Counted from the stretch's first letter, positions 52,877-62,188 are shown. The stretch is 64,000 bases of DNA from Gammaproteobacteria bacterium (GCA_030428185.1 JAUICE010000003.1:1-64000), one strand, 5' to 3'. Notes: generated from the letters alone by a model not told the origin. Program-made: numbers and translations.

Positions 52877-53482
52877 CTACAGGGCGTCTGCGTTAGTAGA
52901 TAAATACTCTTTAACGCCGCTGGGATCGGGACGCATGGCTTTATCGCCTTTTTTCCAACCAGCAGGACACACATCTCCATGCTCATCAGCATATTGAGCC
53001 GCATCGATAACACGCAATAGTTCATCAATATTTCGTCCAATAGGTAGATCATTAACATGCTGTGCGCGCACGATACCGTTTTTATCGATGATAAACGCAC
53101 CACGAAACGCAACCGCTGCATCAGGGTGCTCCACTCCATAAGATTTGCAAATGCTATGTGCTACATCAGCTGCCAATGCATATTTAACAGGACCAATACC
53201 ACCATCTTCAATCGCTGTATTTCTATACGCATTATGCGTAAAGTGAGAATCTACAGAAACAGCAACCACTTCAACACCACGACTTTCAAATTCTTCCATA
53301 CGACGATTTAGAGCAATTAACTCTGATGGACATACAAAGGTGAAATCTAGTGGATAAAAGAAAACTAAAGCATATTTTCCTTCTATTGTTTTATGAAAAT
53401 TAAATTCATTAACTATTTCACCACTGCCTAATACTGCAGGCACTGTAAAATCAGGCGCTTTACGGCCAACTAATACACTCAT
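52877..53482 (-). CDS. Typical 2-Cys peroxiredoxin (AhpC/Tsa type)
   Basis: A 201-residue peroxiredoxin. The peroxidatic Cys is in YPLDFTFVCPSE and the resolving Cys in DVCPAGWKKGD, with the GGIGPVKYALAAD and RGAFIIDKNGIVRAQ blocks between. It reduces hydrogen peroxide and organic peroxides as a dimer or decamer. The start is the ATG at 53482 (MSVLVGRKAPDF); a longer open frame of 20 residues upstream has no support. No AhpF lies next to it, so the reductant is unknown. GrxD lies 192 bp upstream on the same strand. Confidence 0.93.
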   Translation of the reverse strand: MSVLVGRKAPDFTVPAVLGSGEIVNEFNFHKTIEGKYALVFFYPLDFTFVCPSELIALNRRMEEFESRGVEVVAVSVDSHFTHNAYRNTAIEDGGIGPVKYALAADVAHSICKSYGVEHPDAAVAFRGAFIIDKNGIVRAQHVNDLPIGRNIDELLRVIDAAQYADEHGDVCPAGWKKGDKAMRPDPSGVKEYLSTNADAL

Positions 53483-53674
53483 TATAGTTCCTCTTTGATT
53501 ATCATTAAAAATCTCAAGCGTAATTTCGAAAACACACAACACACTATGCTATCTAATATCACGCAGCCCGATACCTAAGATGTTCTTAAACGGTATGGCC
53601 ACACTTTTCGCAAGTGTCACTGATATAGAATAAAAACTCAAGAAGCAAACGTTAATCACCGCTATTAATAAAAA

Positions 53675-54007
53675 CTATTTCGCTTTCGATGAATCAGCAG
53701 CCTCTTTTAACATAGGCTCTAACTCACCTTGTTCATAAAGCTCTTGGATAATATCTGAGCCACCAATTAGCTCTCCTTTAACATATAACTGCGGAAAGGT
53801 TGGCCAATTCGCATATTCGGGTAGCGCTTGACGGATATGAGGATTTGCTAAAACATCAACAAAAGCAAAATCCACATCACAAGCATCAACCATTTGTGAG
53901 GCGCGCATCGAAAAGCCACACTGTGGCATTTTAGGGGAACCTTTCATATACAAAACAATAGCGTTATCTTCTAATTGTTGCTTAATTTCAGCAATGGCAT
54001 CGGTCAT
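53675..54007 (-). CDS. grxD: Monothiol glutaredoxin GrxD
   Basis: A 110-residue monothiol glutaredoxin. The active motif CGFS is in MPQCGFSMRASQ, with LYMKGSPK before it and NWPTFPQLYVKGELIGGSDII after it. GrxD binds a bridging 2Fe-2S cluster with glutathione and takes part in iron-sulphur cluster delivery and iron sensing. The ATG at 54007 is used; three extra residues are possible upstream. It is divergent from sodB with about 200 bp between them, so iron and oxidative-stress genes cluster here. Confidence 0.94.
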   Translation of the reverse strand: MTDAIAEIKQQLEDNAIVLYMKGSPKMPQCGFSMRASQMVDACDVDFAFVDVLANPHIRQALPEYANWPTFPQLYVKGELIGGSDIIQELYEQGELEPMLKEAADSSKAK

Positions 54008-54208
54008 TTTTATCATCTCGTCTGTTAGTTTCAGGGCAGAAGTATAACGAAAAACAACATTAATGAGAATGCTTCTTAATTAAGATAAGTTTAATTCCTC
54101 TTTACCCTTGACCTTTAATAATCTATGTTTTTTAAGCTTTACCAATACTTGCTTCTATGAAGCAACCTCATTACACTGCCAAAACAAAAAAACAAAAGGA
54201 TAGTTAAC

Positions 54209-54787
54209 ATGAGCTTTAAATTACCCGAGTTGCCTTACGCATTAGATGCACTACAACCACATATTTCTAAAGAAACACTTGAGTATCACTACGGGAAACA
54301 TCATCAAGCCTATGTCACAAACCTCAATAATCTAACTAAAGATACCCAAGATGAGACGTTGAGCTTAGAAGAGATCATCAAGACCAAAGAAGGGGGATTA
54401 TTTAATAATGCCGCTCAAGTTTGGAACCACACTTTCTACTGGCATTGCTTAAGCCCCAACGGAGGCGGTGAGCCTCAAGGCGAGTTACTCAACAAAATTA
54501 ATGATACTTTTGGATCATTTCTAGCCTTTAAAGAAGCGTTTACACAAAAAGCAATGACAACATTCGGCTCTGGATGGGCGTGGCTGGTGCAAAATACTGA
54601 TGGATCCATCGAAATTACCAGCACCAGTAATGCTGGAACGCCCATGACAAATAACCAAACTGCCCTTTTAACCTGTGATGTGTGGGAACATGCCTACTAC
54701 ATTGACTACCGTAATGCTAGACCCAAATATATCGATGCTTTCTGGGCCTTGGTCAATTGGACTCATGTTACCAGCTGCTTAAAATAA
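54209..54787 (+). CDS. sodB: Iron superoxide dismutase SodB
   Basis: A 192-residue Fe-type superoxide dismutase. Metal ligands are visible in [27 protein letters not shown] and [17 protein letters not shown], and [13 protein letters not shown] with the GGEPQG segment is typical of the iron enzyme. It converts superoxide to oxygen and peroxide in the cytoplasm; the adjacent peroxiredoxin would remove the peroxide. The start is ATG at 54209 after AAAGGATAG. Confidence 0.95.
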   Translation: MSFKLPELPYALDALQPHISKETLEYHYGKHHQAYVTNLNNLTKDTQDETLSLEEIIKTKEGGLFNNAAQVWNHTFYWHCLSPNGGGEPQGELLNKINDTFGSFLAFKEAFTQKAMTTFGSGWAWLVQNTDGSIEITSTSNAGTPMTNNQTALLTCDVWEHAYYIDYRNARPKYIDAFWALVNWTHVTSCLK

Positions 54788-54827
54788 ATTTTATCGAGTC
54801 GATATAATCATTTGAAGGAGAATATTC

Positions 54828-55994
54828 GTGGCCTATATCACCACTTATAACCCACAACCTGTTACCTTCACGCACGGCGAAGGCGTTTATCTATATGATA
54901 AAAATAACAAGGCTTATTTAGATGCCCTATCTGGTATCGCAGTTACTGGCTTAGGCCACAACCACCCTGAAATCACAAAAACAATTTGCGAGCAAGCAGG
55001 TAAACTACTGCATACATCAAATGTCTATCATATTGAAAACCAAGAAAAGCTTGCCGAAAAACTTTGTAAGCTATCTGGTATGTCACAGGTATTTTTTACA
55101 AACTCAGGTGCAGAATCTAACGAAACAGCCATCAAAGTTGCAAGACTTTATGGTCACTCTAAAGGTATTGAAACACCATCTATCATTGTCATGGAAAAAG
55201 CATTCCATGGGCGAACCATGGCGTGTCTAACCGCTTCAGCGGGAAGAAAAGGACAAGCAGGTTTCGAGCCCTTAGTGCCTGGCTTTGTACGTGCACCTTA
55301 TAATGATATTGAGTCGTTAGAAACTATTAGTCAAAATCGTAATGATGTTGTCGCCATCTTAGTTGAACCGATTCAGGGTGAAGGCGGCATTAATCGCCCA
55401 CAAATTGATTACCTCAATCAGCTTAGAGAAATCTGCGATCAGAAAGGCTGGTTATTGATGCTTGATGAAATCCAAACAGGGGTTGGAAGAACCGGTGAAT
55501 ATTACGCTTATCAACATAACGATATTATCCCAGACGTCTTAACCACTGCTAAAGCACTGGGTAACGGTATTCCTATTGGTGCTTGCCTGATGAGTGGGCC
55601 GGCTTGCGATCTCTTAGAGCCTGGAAAACATGGCTCAACCTTTGGCGGTAATCCTTTTGCCACACGTGTGGCCTTAAAAGTATTGGAGATCATTGAAGAG
55701 CAGAAGCTTTGTGATAATGCTAGTGCTAGGGGTGAAGAGCTTATGCATGGATTGATCTTGAAGCTGGTTAATATGCCGCAAGTCAAAAGCATTCGCAGCA
55801 TGGGCTTAATGATTGGTATTGAACTAGATAAACCCTGTCGTGAGATTATAAAAATTGGCTTAGAGGAAGGCTTACTATTTAATGTGACCCAAGAAAATAC
55901 TATCCGACTATTACCACCATTAATCATTAACGAAGAGCAAACAAAGCAAGTTATTGAAAAGATGAGTTTAATTATAGAGCGATTTTATCAATAA
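54828..55994 (+). CDS. argD: Acetylornithine/ornithine-type aminotransferase (ArgD family)
   Basis: A 388-residue class III PLP aminotransferase. Features are YLDALSGIAVTGLGHNHPE, TNSGAESNETAIKVARL, AFHGRTMACLTAS, EPIQGEGGINRP, LMLDEIQTGVGRTG and the PLP Lys in TTAKALGNGIPIGA. The best match is acetylornithine aminotransferase, a step in arginine synthesis, though related succinyl-ornithine and GABA enzymes look similar. It starts with GTG at 54828 after GAAGGAG. No other arginine gene is in the window. Confidence 0.9.
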   Translation: MAYITTYNPQPVTFTHGEGVYLYDKNNKAYLDALSGIAVTGLGHNHPEITKTICEQAGKLLHTSNVYHIENQEKLAEKLCKLSGMSQVFFTNSGAESNETAIKVARLYGHSKGIETPSIIVMEKAFHGRTMACLTASAGRKGQAGFEPLVPGFVRAPYNDIESLETISQNRNDVVAILVEPIQGEGGINRPQIDYLNQLREICDQKGWLLMLDEIQTGVGRTGEYYAYQHNDIIPDVLTTAKALGNGIPIGACLMSGPACDLLEPGKHGSTFGGNPFATRVALKVLEIIEEQKLCDNASARGEELMHGLILKLVNMPQVKSIRSMGLMIGIELDKPCREIIKIGLEEGLLFNVTQENTIRLLPPLIINEEQTKQVIEKMSLIIERFYQ

Positions 55995-56076
55995 TTGCAC
56001 TTGACTCACCCACACAAATTGGCTTAAAATTGTTTCATATTTAAACATATCGTCCGTTGTTTGTTGTGGGTGAGAG

Positions 56077-57639
56077 ATGCCAACCTTAACTGAATATAGT
56101 GAACAGTTCCAAACTGTAATAACCAATCTCAAAGAGAATGGCTGTATTACTTTGCCAAGCGGTCAAGAAATTACACTTAATCAACATGCCCGAAACGATT
56201 CTTGTCAGCAATTAGATGCAGCACAACAAGTCTGCACACTAGCATGCCAATTTGAAGATGAAACAAATTCTGTCATGGGAGACTTACCCAGAATTGCTGC
56301 TCAAATTGAGCACCTGGAAGAGTCTTATGGAGAACCTGTTACCGTTTTTGCAAATAATACAACACGTCACTTACGACACCCAACCATTGATAGTACTCAA
56401 GATCTTTTATTTGCAGTTGCTCTTTATCATCATCTTCTAGACTTTCAACACGTTGAGTCTTCTAGAACGGTACTACAACAAGGTGTATATCCTTTTACAT
56501 CAAAAGCCATTAATACAAGAAAACCTTTTGTTGCAGATAGCGCCAAACAACTTCTAGTGAAGATCAAACAATATATTGCAACGCACCAAGATCAATTACA
56601 TCAAGATTTAGCCAATCAAAGTATTTCAGTGATTAATCAAACATTTTGTAGTCTAGAAGATAAATTTATTGAATTACTAAAAAGGGATGTTCAATCAGCA
56701 GTCAGCGCCCTTAGGCAGGAAAATGCATTAATGTCTTTTGCCAGAATGAATATCATACATCAAGAAATTAAAAAACAGCGCAAAATTATGCAAAAAATCA
56801 TTCAACTGGTTGGCGTAATTGAAGAACTTCATCAATTAAAAACATCTAAAAATGAGCTAAATGAAGCTTCGTTTTTAACCATGATCAATAGACTTAAACG
56901 TTCGGGTGGATTGAGTGAAGATGCTTACCTGAAACTAAAGGCCTCTTATGAACATTCGCACAAGTTTTCACTCAATGGCTCCTCGATTTATAGCTATACA
57001 ACCTACGCACTTAATGGCATTGGCAATTTTTTGCGGGCGGCAACTAGATATCCCGTCATAGAAACAGAGGATGCAATGTTAAGTCCTCTAATGCAAACTA
57101 CCCAGCGCTTACTTAAAACACAAGTCGAACATCTTAATCAACAAGGATTAAATTTTGAACCTGATGAGTTTACTGAAAAAAATACTCACCAGTTAAAAAA
57201 CATGACTAAAAAACTTTTACTACTAGAAGCGCTGACCAATGTAAAAGATGCACTGGGACTCTATAAACGTCAACATGAAAACTTTATCACTAAAAGTGCG
57301 CGCTGGGGGCTATTCGGCTTGATGACCAAGCTCATTACTAAAGTATACGTACTAAGAGTACTGCTAAATGATAAAGTGTTGCTATTACTCGAAGCCGATA
57401 AACTGGCGACTAAAATTGAGAAAATCAAATCGGAAGTCACTGTTAGTAATCTTGATGAAAAAAAAGTTGAGTTAGACCGTATTTATCAAGAGTCAACACA
57501 ATCTGCGCAAACCACCACCACACAAAGCTTATACTTATTTTTTAGAGACGATAAGAAAAGGGCTTCAAAAAACTTACAAGATACCATTGAAGCATCAAAA
57601 GCCACCACAGAAGACTGTTTCGCTACAATAGGTACATAA
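56077..57639 (+). CDS. Hypothetical coiled-coil protein, 520 residues
   Basis: I do not recognise a family. The protein is soluble, long-helical and probably coiled-coil, with clusters such as RMNIIHQEIKKQRKIMQKIIQ and regular Leu spacing. A slightly hydrophobic amphipathic helix lies near residues 405-440 (GLFGLMTKLITKVYVLRVLLN). There is no signal peptide. Its size and lone position between core metabolic genes resemble other unknown proteins in this window that may be secreted effectors, but no direct evidence is available. It is convergent with panB. Confidence 0.58.
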   Translation: MPTLTEYSEQFQTVITNLKENGCITLPSGQEITLNQHARNDSCQQLDAAQQVCTLACQFEDETNSVMGDLPRIAAQIEHLEESYGEPVTVFANNTTRHLRHPTIDSTQDLLFAVALYHHLLDFQHVESSRTVLQQGVYPFTSKAINTRKPFVADSAKQLLVKIKQYIATHQDQLHQDLANQSISVINQTFCSLEDKFIELLKRDVQSAVSALRQENALMSFARMNIIHQEIKKQRKIMQKIIQLVGVIEELHQLKTSKNELNEASFLTMINRLKRSGGLSEDAYLKLKASYEHSHKFSLNGSSIYSYTTYALNGIGNFLRAATRYPVIETEDAMLSPLMQTTQRLLKTQVEHLNQQGLNFEPDEFTEKNTHQLKNMTKKLLLLEALTNVKDALGLYKRQHENFITKSARWGLFGLMTKLITKVYVLRVLLNDKVLLLLEADKLATKIEKIKSEVTVSNLDEKKVELDRIYQESTQSAQTTTTQSLYLFFRDDKKRASKNLQDTIEASKATTEDCFATIGT

Positions 57640-57668
57640 AATCACAAAAATAACTTTAGGCGCGCTAC

Positions 57669-58469
57669 CTAGTAACTGTGTTTTATTTTATCTGGAAACG
57701 TACCGTCTTTAACATCCAAACAATAATCATTTAATGTCTGAACCATTTGTGTTTCTAACCTCGCAAAATGCTTTAAAAACTTTGGCTTAAACGATAAGTT
57801 CATACCAAACAAGTCTTGCCACACCAATACTTGACCGTCAGTATCTGGACCAGCACCAATACCAATCGTCGCAATAGCTAATTGCTCTGTGATTTCTTTA
57901 GCTAAACAGGCCGGTATACACTCTAAAACAACAGCCACACAACCTGCTCTTTCTAAAGCTAACGCTTCTAGTATTAATCGCTTTCTATCTGTATCACTTC
58001 TACCTTGAACTTTAAAACCACCCAGCGCATGAACGGACTGCGGTTGCAATCCTATATGACCAACAACTGGCACTCCTGACATGCTCAAGCGTTCAATAAA
58101 CATTATGTGCTCAGGACTCGCTCCCTCCAACTTAACAGCTTGAGCTCCTGAGTCCATTAAACGCTTAACATGATTAAGACCGGCATCAATTGAGCCACTG
58201 TAAGAAAGAAAAGGAAGATCTGAAACAATGACTTTTTGCCTAATACCCCGACTCACAGCTTGTGTGTGCATCACCATCATATCCATTGTTGCAAACGTCG
58301 TGCTAGAAAAGCCATGAGCAACCATCGCCACACTGTCGCCAACTAAAACACAATCAACCTCACTCTTATCGGCTAAAGTTGCTTGAGTAAAATCATAAGC
58401 CGTCACCCAGATAATTTTTTCTCTAGACTGTTTCTTTGTAGTAAATTCTTGGATATTCATCGTGTCCAC
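57669..58469 (-). CDS. panB: 3-methyl-2-oxobutanoate hydroxymethyltransferase PanB
   Basis: A 266-residue enzyme of the pantothenate pathway that adds a hydroxymethyl group from methylene-tetrahydrofolate to ketoisovalerate. Typical motifs are WVTAYDFTQATLADKS, CVLVGDSVAMVAHGF, SDLPFLSY, QAVKLEGA, GVPVVGHIGLQPQSV, VLECIPACLAKEIT and IGIGAGPDTDGQVLVWQDL. The magnesium-binding Asp residues are in GDS and SDLP. It ends the ratA operon, 20 bp after the NUDIX gene. panC is not in the window. Confidence 0.94.
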   Translation of the reverse strand: MDTMNIQEFTTKKQSREKIIWVTAYDFTQATLADKSEVDCVLVGDSVAMVAHGFSSTTFATMDMMVMHTQAVSRGIRQKVIVSDLPFLSYSGSIDAGLNHVKRLMDSGAQAVKLEGASPEHIMFIERLSMSGVPVVGHIGLQPQSVHALGGFKVQGRSDTDRKRLILEALALERAGCVAVVLECIPACLAKEITEQLAIATIGIGAGPDTDGQVLVWQDLFGMNLSFKPKFLKHFARLETQMVQTLNDYCLDVKDGTFPDKIKHSY

Positions 58470-58489
58470 TCAAAAAATTGTGAGCAAAC

Positions 58490-58939
58490 CTAGTCCATGG
58501 TCTCTAACATGTGATAAAAGGCGTTTTTATCTTCCTGTAGCAACTGCTCGATTGGTAAAAAAAGTGGTGAGGGCAGCGCACTTATGTCAAACCAACACCA
58601 CTCTTTACATTTATCCGGCTCTAAAACTTTAGGCTCCAGGTTACCACTTATTTTAGCGCACATAAAAAAGGTGACGTAGTGTTTTTGCTCTTTAGCAAAA
58701 ATCACATTAACCCAAGGGCCGGCAGTAACATCCTGTACGTCTAAGCCAGTTTCTTCCTTAAGCTCACGCTTTGCTGACTCATGAGGCGACTCAAAAGCAT
58801 CAACATGACCGCCAGGTAAACTCCAAGTGTTACCACCGTGCGCGTTAATACGCTTACCTAATAATATCTGTTGCTGCTTAAATAACACTACACCGACACC
58901 TAATTTTGGCCAATGATGTTTAGAAAAGTGTTTTTGCAT
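58490..58939 (-). CDS. NUDIX hydrolase
   Basis: A 149-residue NUDIX hydrolase. The Nudix box GX5EX7REUXEEXGU is complete: it runs from GGHVDAFESPHESAKREL through KEETGLDV. The rest of the chain (WPKLGVGVVLFKQQQILLGKR, NVIFAKEQKHYVTFFMCAK, KEWCWFDISALPSPLFLP) resembles the NUDT15/MTH-like group that acts on nucleotides or dinucleotide substrates. The precise substrate is unknown. It overlaps the HAD-like gene by 1 bp (TAATG). Confidence 0.9.
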   Translation of the reverse strand: MQKHFSKHHWPKLGVGVVLFKQQQILLGKRINAHGGNTWSLPGGHVDAFESPHESAKRELKEETGLDVQDVTAGPWVNVIFAKEQKHYVTFFMCAKISGNLEPKVLEPDKCKEWCWFDISALPSPLFLPIEQLLQEDKNAFYHMLETMD

Positions 58940-59829
58940 TATATGACGGCCTGTGCTTTCTCGAATACTTTTTCACCCTGAAAATATTCTTCAGATGACT
59001 TGATATTTATTTTTGGCACTCCAAGCTCTGATACTACATTTTGTTCAGCTGGATAATCACTGACAAAACACAATTGCATCATATCGCCATGAGTAAAACC
59101 TTGAGCATCATGGACGATAACTTGTTTTAGCATAGGATCTTTTTCAGTTGCTTCATCATCTAATTGTCCGGAAAGCTTTGATGCGTGATATTGATAAGAT
59201 AAACATAAAAAAACATTTGGTAGTACTTCTAAGGGTTGTTTTTGATGCTTGAGACTTGTATCTAGAGACTGCTTTAAATCATAGCCATTTTCTCTGAGTA
59301 AATACAAAAAGTGATGAATATTTAATTCATTCGTATTAGCGATTAGAAACACTGGATTTTTTCTATTTGCCGAGTCAACGACATTGCTAATACGTCTAAG
59401 ATATTTATCATCAAGTTTAATTAAGTCATTCCAAGCTAACTCCAATAACGCTTTTGCCTCTTTATTTGCCACATTGTGCTGGTATGCCCATGTAGTAGGG
59501 CCTAGACGCCCAAGCGCTTGCTTATCTTGCTCATCAAGCTCTACGTCTTTTAAAAATGAAAACTGTTCTAATAGCTTATTAAGAAATTGCTCTGTATCGA
59601 TATCACCTAACTTATAGGGGTCAATAATAGAAGGCTTAAAATTCAAGTAACGCATAAGAAGCCAAGCTTTACTACCAAAGGAATTGGCAAACAACATTGC
59701 ATGACACAAGTCTGGTTTATTATATTTTTTACAAAGCACCGATAAGGCGTCAATCACCGTATTTATACGCTCTAAGTAGGGCTTTGGCATGGCAATTAAA
59801 GATGATAAGTTGATTATGGTTGCGGTCAT
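58939..59829 (-). CDS. HAD-like protein with degenerate catalytic motif I
   Basis: A 296-residue protein of uncertain family. PYKLGDIDTEQFLNKLLEQF, LELAWNDLIKLDDKYLRRI and PVFLIANTNELNIHHFLYL match the pattern of HAD-superfamily IA hydrolases around cap and motif II (usually AWN.ML and SNTN.IH). The region where motif I DxDGT should be reads HAMLFANSFGSKAW, so the nucleophile Asp seems to be lost. That suggests a pseudo-phosphatase or a regulator. It is coupled to rnfH by a 4-bp overlap and to the NUDIX gene by 1 bp, inside the ratA operon. The HAD reading is an inference from short motifs. Confidence 0.5.
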   Translation of the reverse strand: MTATIINLSSLIAMPKPYLERINTVIDALSVLCKKYNKPDLCHAMLFANSFGSKAWLLMRYLNFKPSIIDPYKLGDIDTEQFLNKLLEQFSFLKDVELDEQDKQALGRLGPTTWAYQHNVANKEAKALLELAWNDLIKLDDKYLRRISNVVDSANRKNPVFLIANTNELNIHHFLYLLRENGYDLKQSLDTSLKHQKQPLEVLPNVFLCLSYQYHASKLSGQLDDEATEKDPMLKQVIVHDAQGFTHGDMMQLCFVSDYPAEQNVVSELGVPKINIKSSEEYFQGEKVFEKAQAVI

Positions 59830-60113
59830 GATGGATTCCTTTTACGATTGGCTGCTAATAATCGCCTTTTTTCCATAGGCGAGATCGTTAGTGGTCGATA
59901 AAACTCCACCCTGTCACCCGCTGTCAATTCCGTATCAAAGGATACTTTTTTAGAAAAAATACCAACAGCTAACGATGAAAACTCGATGTTAGGGAAGTTT
60001 TGCTCTAAGTCGCAATATGAAAGCACATCTTTGACTAAAGTACCAGAGGGAATGTCCACAGACTGCAAAAAATGCTCGGAAGGACTGTTACAAAAAACCA
60101 CTTCTATTTTCAC
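59826..60113 (-). CDS. rnfH: RnfH family protein (UPF0125)
   Basis: A 95-residue ubiquitin-fold protein. MKIEVVFCNSPSEHFLQSVDIPSG, LVKDVLSYC and the closing GDRVEFYRPLTISPMEKRRL are characteristic of RnfH. Its pairing with ratA, in the same order and with a 4-bp overlap, is widely conserved; the role of the pair is not settled, and it was named RatAB as a suspected toxin-antitoxin pair. An additional HAD-like gene follows it here. Confidence 0.93.
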   Translation of the reverse strand: MKIEVVFCNSPSEHFLQSVDIPSGTLVKDVLSYCDLEQNFPNIEFSSLAVGIFSKKVSFDTELTAGDRVEFYRPLTISPMEKRRLLAANRKRNPS

Positions 60114-60544
60114 TTCACAGAAACCTCATCGGCCCGGTCACAAAAAGCTTTCAGCAGAACCTGGCTTGCTGGATAAAAAAATGGATGAATCATCATGCCT
60201 ACAAGCTTATTACTGTATTCATACTCCAAATCCAAAGAAACACTGGTTTCGCTATCACTAATTGCGTCAAAACGCCAAAATCCTTGTAGATGAGAAAACG
60301 GGCCATCAACCAAGCGAATCTCTATCATTTTTCCAGGCTGCAATAAATTGTGGGTCGTAAATGACTTTGTAAATCCGTGCGAGCTTATGGTCAGGCTTGC
60401 CTTAACCGAGTCTGCATCACGATAGTGCTCCTCACTTTTGACACACCACGGTAAGAATTCTTGATATTCTTTAATATTATCAATGAGTTGGAACATTTCA
60501 TCTGCGGAGTGTGGCACAATTTTAGTTTGACTGACGGTCGCCAT
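60110..60544 (-). CDS. ratA: RatA family SRPBCC protein (COQ10-like)
   Basis: A 144-residue START/SRPBCC protein. VPHSADEMFQLIDNIKEYQEFLPWC, IEIRLVDGPFSHLQGFWRFDAI and FFYPASQVLLKAFCDRADE are the typical blocks. In E. coli RatA was described as an inhibitor of 70S ribosome association; its relatives bind ubiquinone like COQ10. It overlaps rnfH by 4 bp. The gene usually found divergently upstream, smpB, is absent here; an unknown gene starts about 160 bp away instead. Confidence 0.92.
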   Translation of the reverse strand: MATVSQTKIVPHSADEMFQLIDNIKEYQEFLPWCVKSEEHYRDADSVKASLTISSHGFTKSFTTHNLLQPGKMIEIRLVDGPFSHLQGFWRFDAISDSETSVSLDLEYEYSNKLVGMMIHPFFYPASQVLLKAFCDRADEVSVK

Positions 60545-60701
60545 AGACTCAATACCTATTCACTTCTTTAATATAAGACGAAGTCATTCTATTGAAAAAT
60601 ATCATCATTCGCAAAGCAGTGTACATTTTTGCTATCTGTCAGTGCGATTTTAGCGCCTCTTGTCTATATTTAAACCACATAACATACAAATGGAGTCAAT
60701 A

Positions 60702-61562
60702 ATGCCCCAAGTACGAACATATGCCGCTATAACTTCAATCAACGAAAGTGTTGAAGAACTTGGTGGAAATATACATCAGGTTAATAAAAGTCTACGTGTT
60801 CGACTAGCTAAAGCCATAGCAAAATATCTTACAGACATTCCAGGTCATTTTACCCCTGAGTTAGAAGCACAATTAAACCCTCTTTCTAAAGCTATGGCTA
60901 GAGTTTTACTCAGCTTTCCTCAAGGATTACCTGAAGGGTTTCAAGACGATAATATTCTTGTAGAACCATGGGTAGTCGCACAAATTAACGAAAAAGAACA
61001 ATCTTCACCTCTCTCTATCAGTGAGCTTTTAGAAGTTTGTAGGGAGTTTACATCACAACATGGGGACTATATCAGTATTAAAAATGTTAATTCACAAACA
61101 ACACCTATTTCGTCTAAACCATTTTCGGCAACCACTGTGGAAGAAGAAATTTTTGAGCGCTCTTTCTATCTAGGAAAAGAGAATATTGAAGGTAATATCG
61201 AAAACATACTCTATAACAGAGGCCAGCAGTCTATGGCGGAAACGCATGATGATCTGATGGCCGATCTCGCCTTTGGCGTCAATCAAGCCTTCCATAAGGG
61301 TTTATTTGAAGAAAACATCCATACTTATAACCAAGCTCTCAATGCAATGGCTACTATTGTGCAAAAATGTCCTTTGGCGTTCACTCCTCATGGCCCAACT
61401 CGAGAGGGCATTAAAATCGAAGACTTATGTACTCCTCAAGTGGTTAAGTGGATTAATGAAAGCTATGAAGCAAATAAGGTCATTGAGCCCGAGTCTTTAG
61501 CCAAGATCTGCATTGAAAATAGAGAAGCCTTAAGTTCTTCACCTACAAAACCAAAACAATAA
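60702..61562 (+). CDS. Hypothetical protein, 286 residues
   Basis: I do not recognise a family. The start is put at the ATG at 60702, which has GGAG at a good distance; in-frame upstream starts (ATG 60690, TTG 60660) are less supported. The protein is soluble and helical. Two segments seem to be internal copies of one another: LSKAMARVLLSFPQGLPEGF followed by LVEPWVVAQINE, and LNAMATIVQKCPLAFTPHGP followed by LCTPQVVKWINE. Each is followed by a stretch on the pattern S..L..ICRE (LLEVCREF; LAKICIEN). It may therefore be a duplicated helical module. It stands before another unknown gene. Confidence 0.6.
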   Translation: MPQVRTYAAITSINESVEELGGNIHQVNKSLRVRLAKAIAKYLTDIPGHFTPELEAQLNPLSKAMARVLLSFPQGLPEGFQDDNILVEPWVVAQINEKEQSSPLSISELLEVCREFTSQHGDYISIKNVNSQTTPISSKPFSATTVEEEIFERSFYLGKENIEGNIENILYNRGQQSMAETHDDLMADLAFGVNQAFHKGLFEENIHTYNQALNAMATIVQKCPLAFTPHGPTREGIKIEDLCTPQVVKWINESYEANKVIEPESLAKICIENREALSSSPTKPKQ

Positions 61563-61641
61563 GCAATTTACCAGAGTAAGTTACAAACCTAGTTGTATTT
61601 GCTAGACTCAAAAGTGAGTGTGTATTTTTTAGGAGGTACGA

Positions 61642-62082
61642 ATGGACTCAAGATTAATAATACACCCAACTGAAACATCACAATGGCATGCGCTGTTAAA
61701 CGACGCTCAAGTAAGCTCTGAGTGTATGCTCAATGAGGATTTAGAAAGCTATCTTGTTTTTTTATTGATGCGATTCAATCAAACACCCGATATGACTCAG
61801 TCCGTCTTAGCAATGGACTTTCTAGAATCTCAACAGGCAACTGGTAACAAACGTATTGAACTTCTAAAAGAGATCGGAGATAAAAGCTTACTATTCTCGG
61901 GACTATTTCCAGGCCTAGCGCAGAAAAAGTTAGTCAGTATTGATTATTTTGTTGATATGGGGAGGACAGCGTATTTAACGGTATCGGAGATTGAAACAAC
62001 AAAAGGCAGTGAGTTATTTGCAGCCTTAAGTAAAGAGTTCCAATCGTTGCGTTTAGTCCTCACTGAAATCAAGATGATTTAA
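61642..62082 (+). CDS. Conserved-looking hypothetical protein, 146 residues
   Basis: No family is named with confidence. The start has an excellent Shine-Dalgarno (AGGAGG, 7 bases before the ATG). The chain has a helical first half (LESYLVFLLMRFNQTPDM) and a second half with IGDKSLLFSGLFPGLAQKKLVSIDYFVDMGRTAYLTV, giving a mixed alpha/beta protein of about 16 kDa. Proteins with the sequence DKSLLFSGLFP are widespread in gammaproteobacteria with no known role. It follows the previous unknown gene by 80 bp. Confidence 0.65.
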   Translation: MDSRLIIHPTETSQWHALLNDAQVSSECMLNEDLESYLVFLLMRFNQTPDMTQSVLAMDFLESQQATGNKRIELLKEIGDKSLLFSGLFPGLAQKKLVSIDYFVDMGRTAYLTVSEIETTKGSELFAALSKEFQSLRLVLTEIKMI

Positions 62083-62188
62083 CTTTTTTGCCTTAAAAAG
62101 CGTTAGCCTTACTCTCTCATATCGCACCCTTTTGAGCCTCGAAAGCCATGAAGGGTACAATACGAACGAATTATGAAAGGACAATATC

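Noticed and set aside
53483-53674. Hairpin ACACTT-TTCGC-AAGTGT between the peroxiredoxin and grxD genes as a terminator
   Set aside because: The stem is only 6 bp and has no T-run on the minus strand, so I did not call it.
60110-60544. RatA-RnfH reported as a toxin-antitoxin system worth a finding on its own
   Set aside because: The pair is widespread and its toxin role is doubtful; only the inserted HAD-like gene is unusual.
62083-62188. Terminator between the 146-residue gene and ppa
   Set aside because: Short complementary stretches (ACCCTT / AAGGGT) exist, but the loop is long and no T-run follows.
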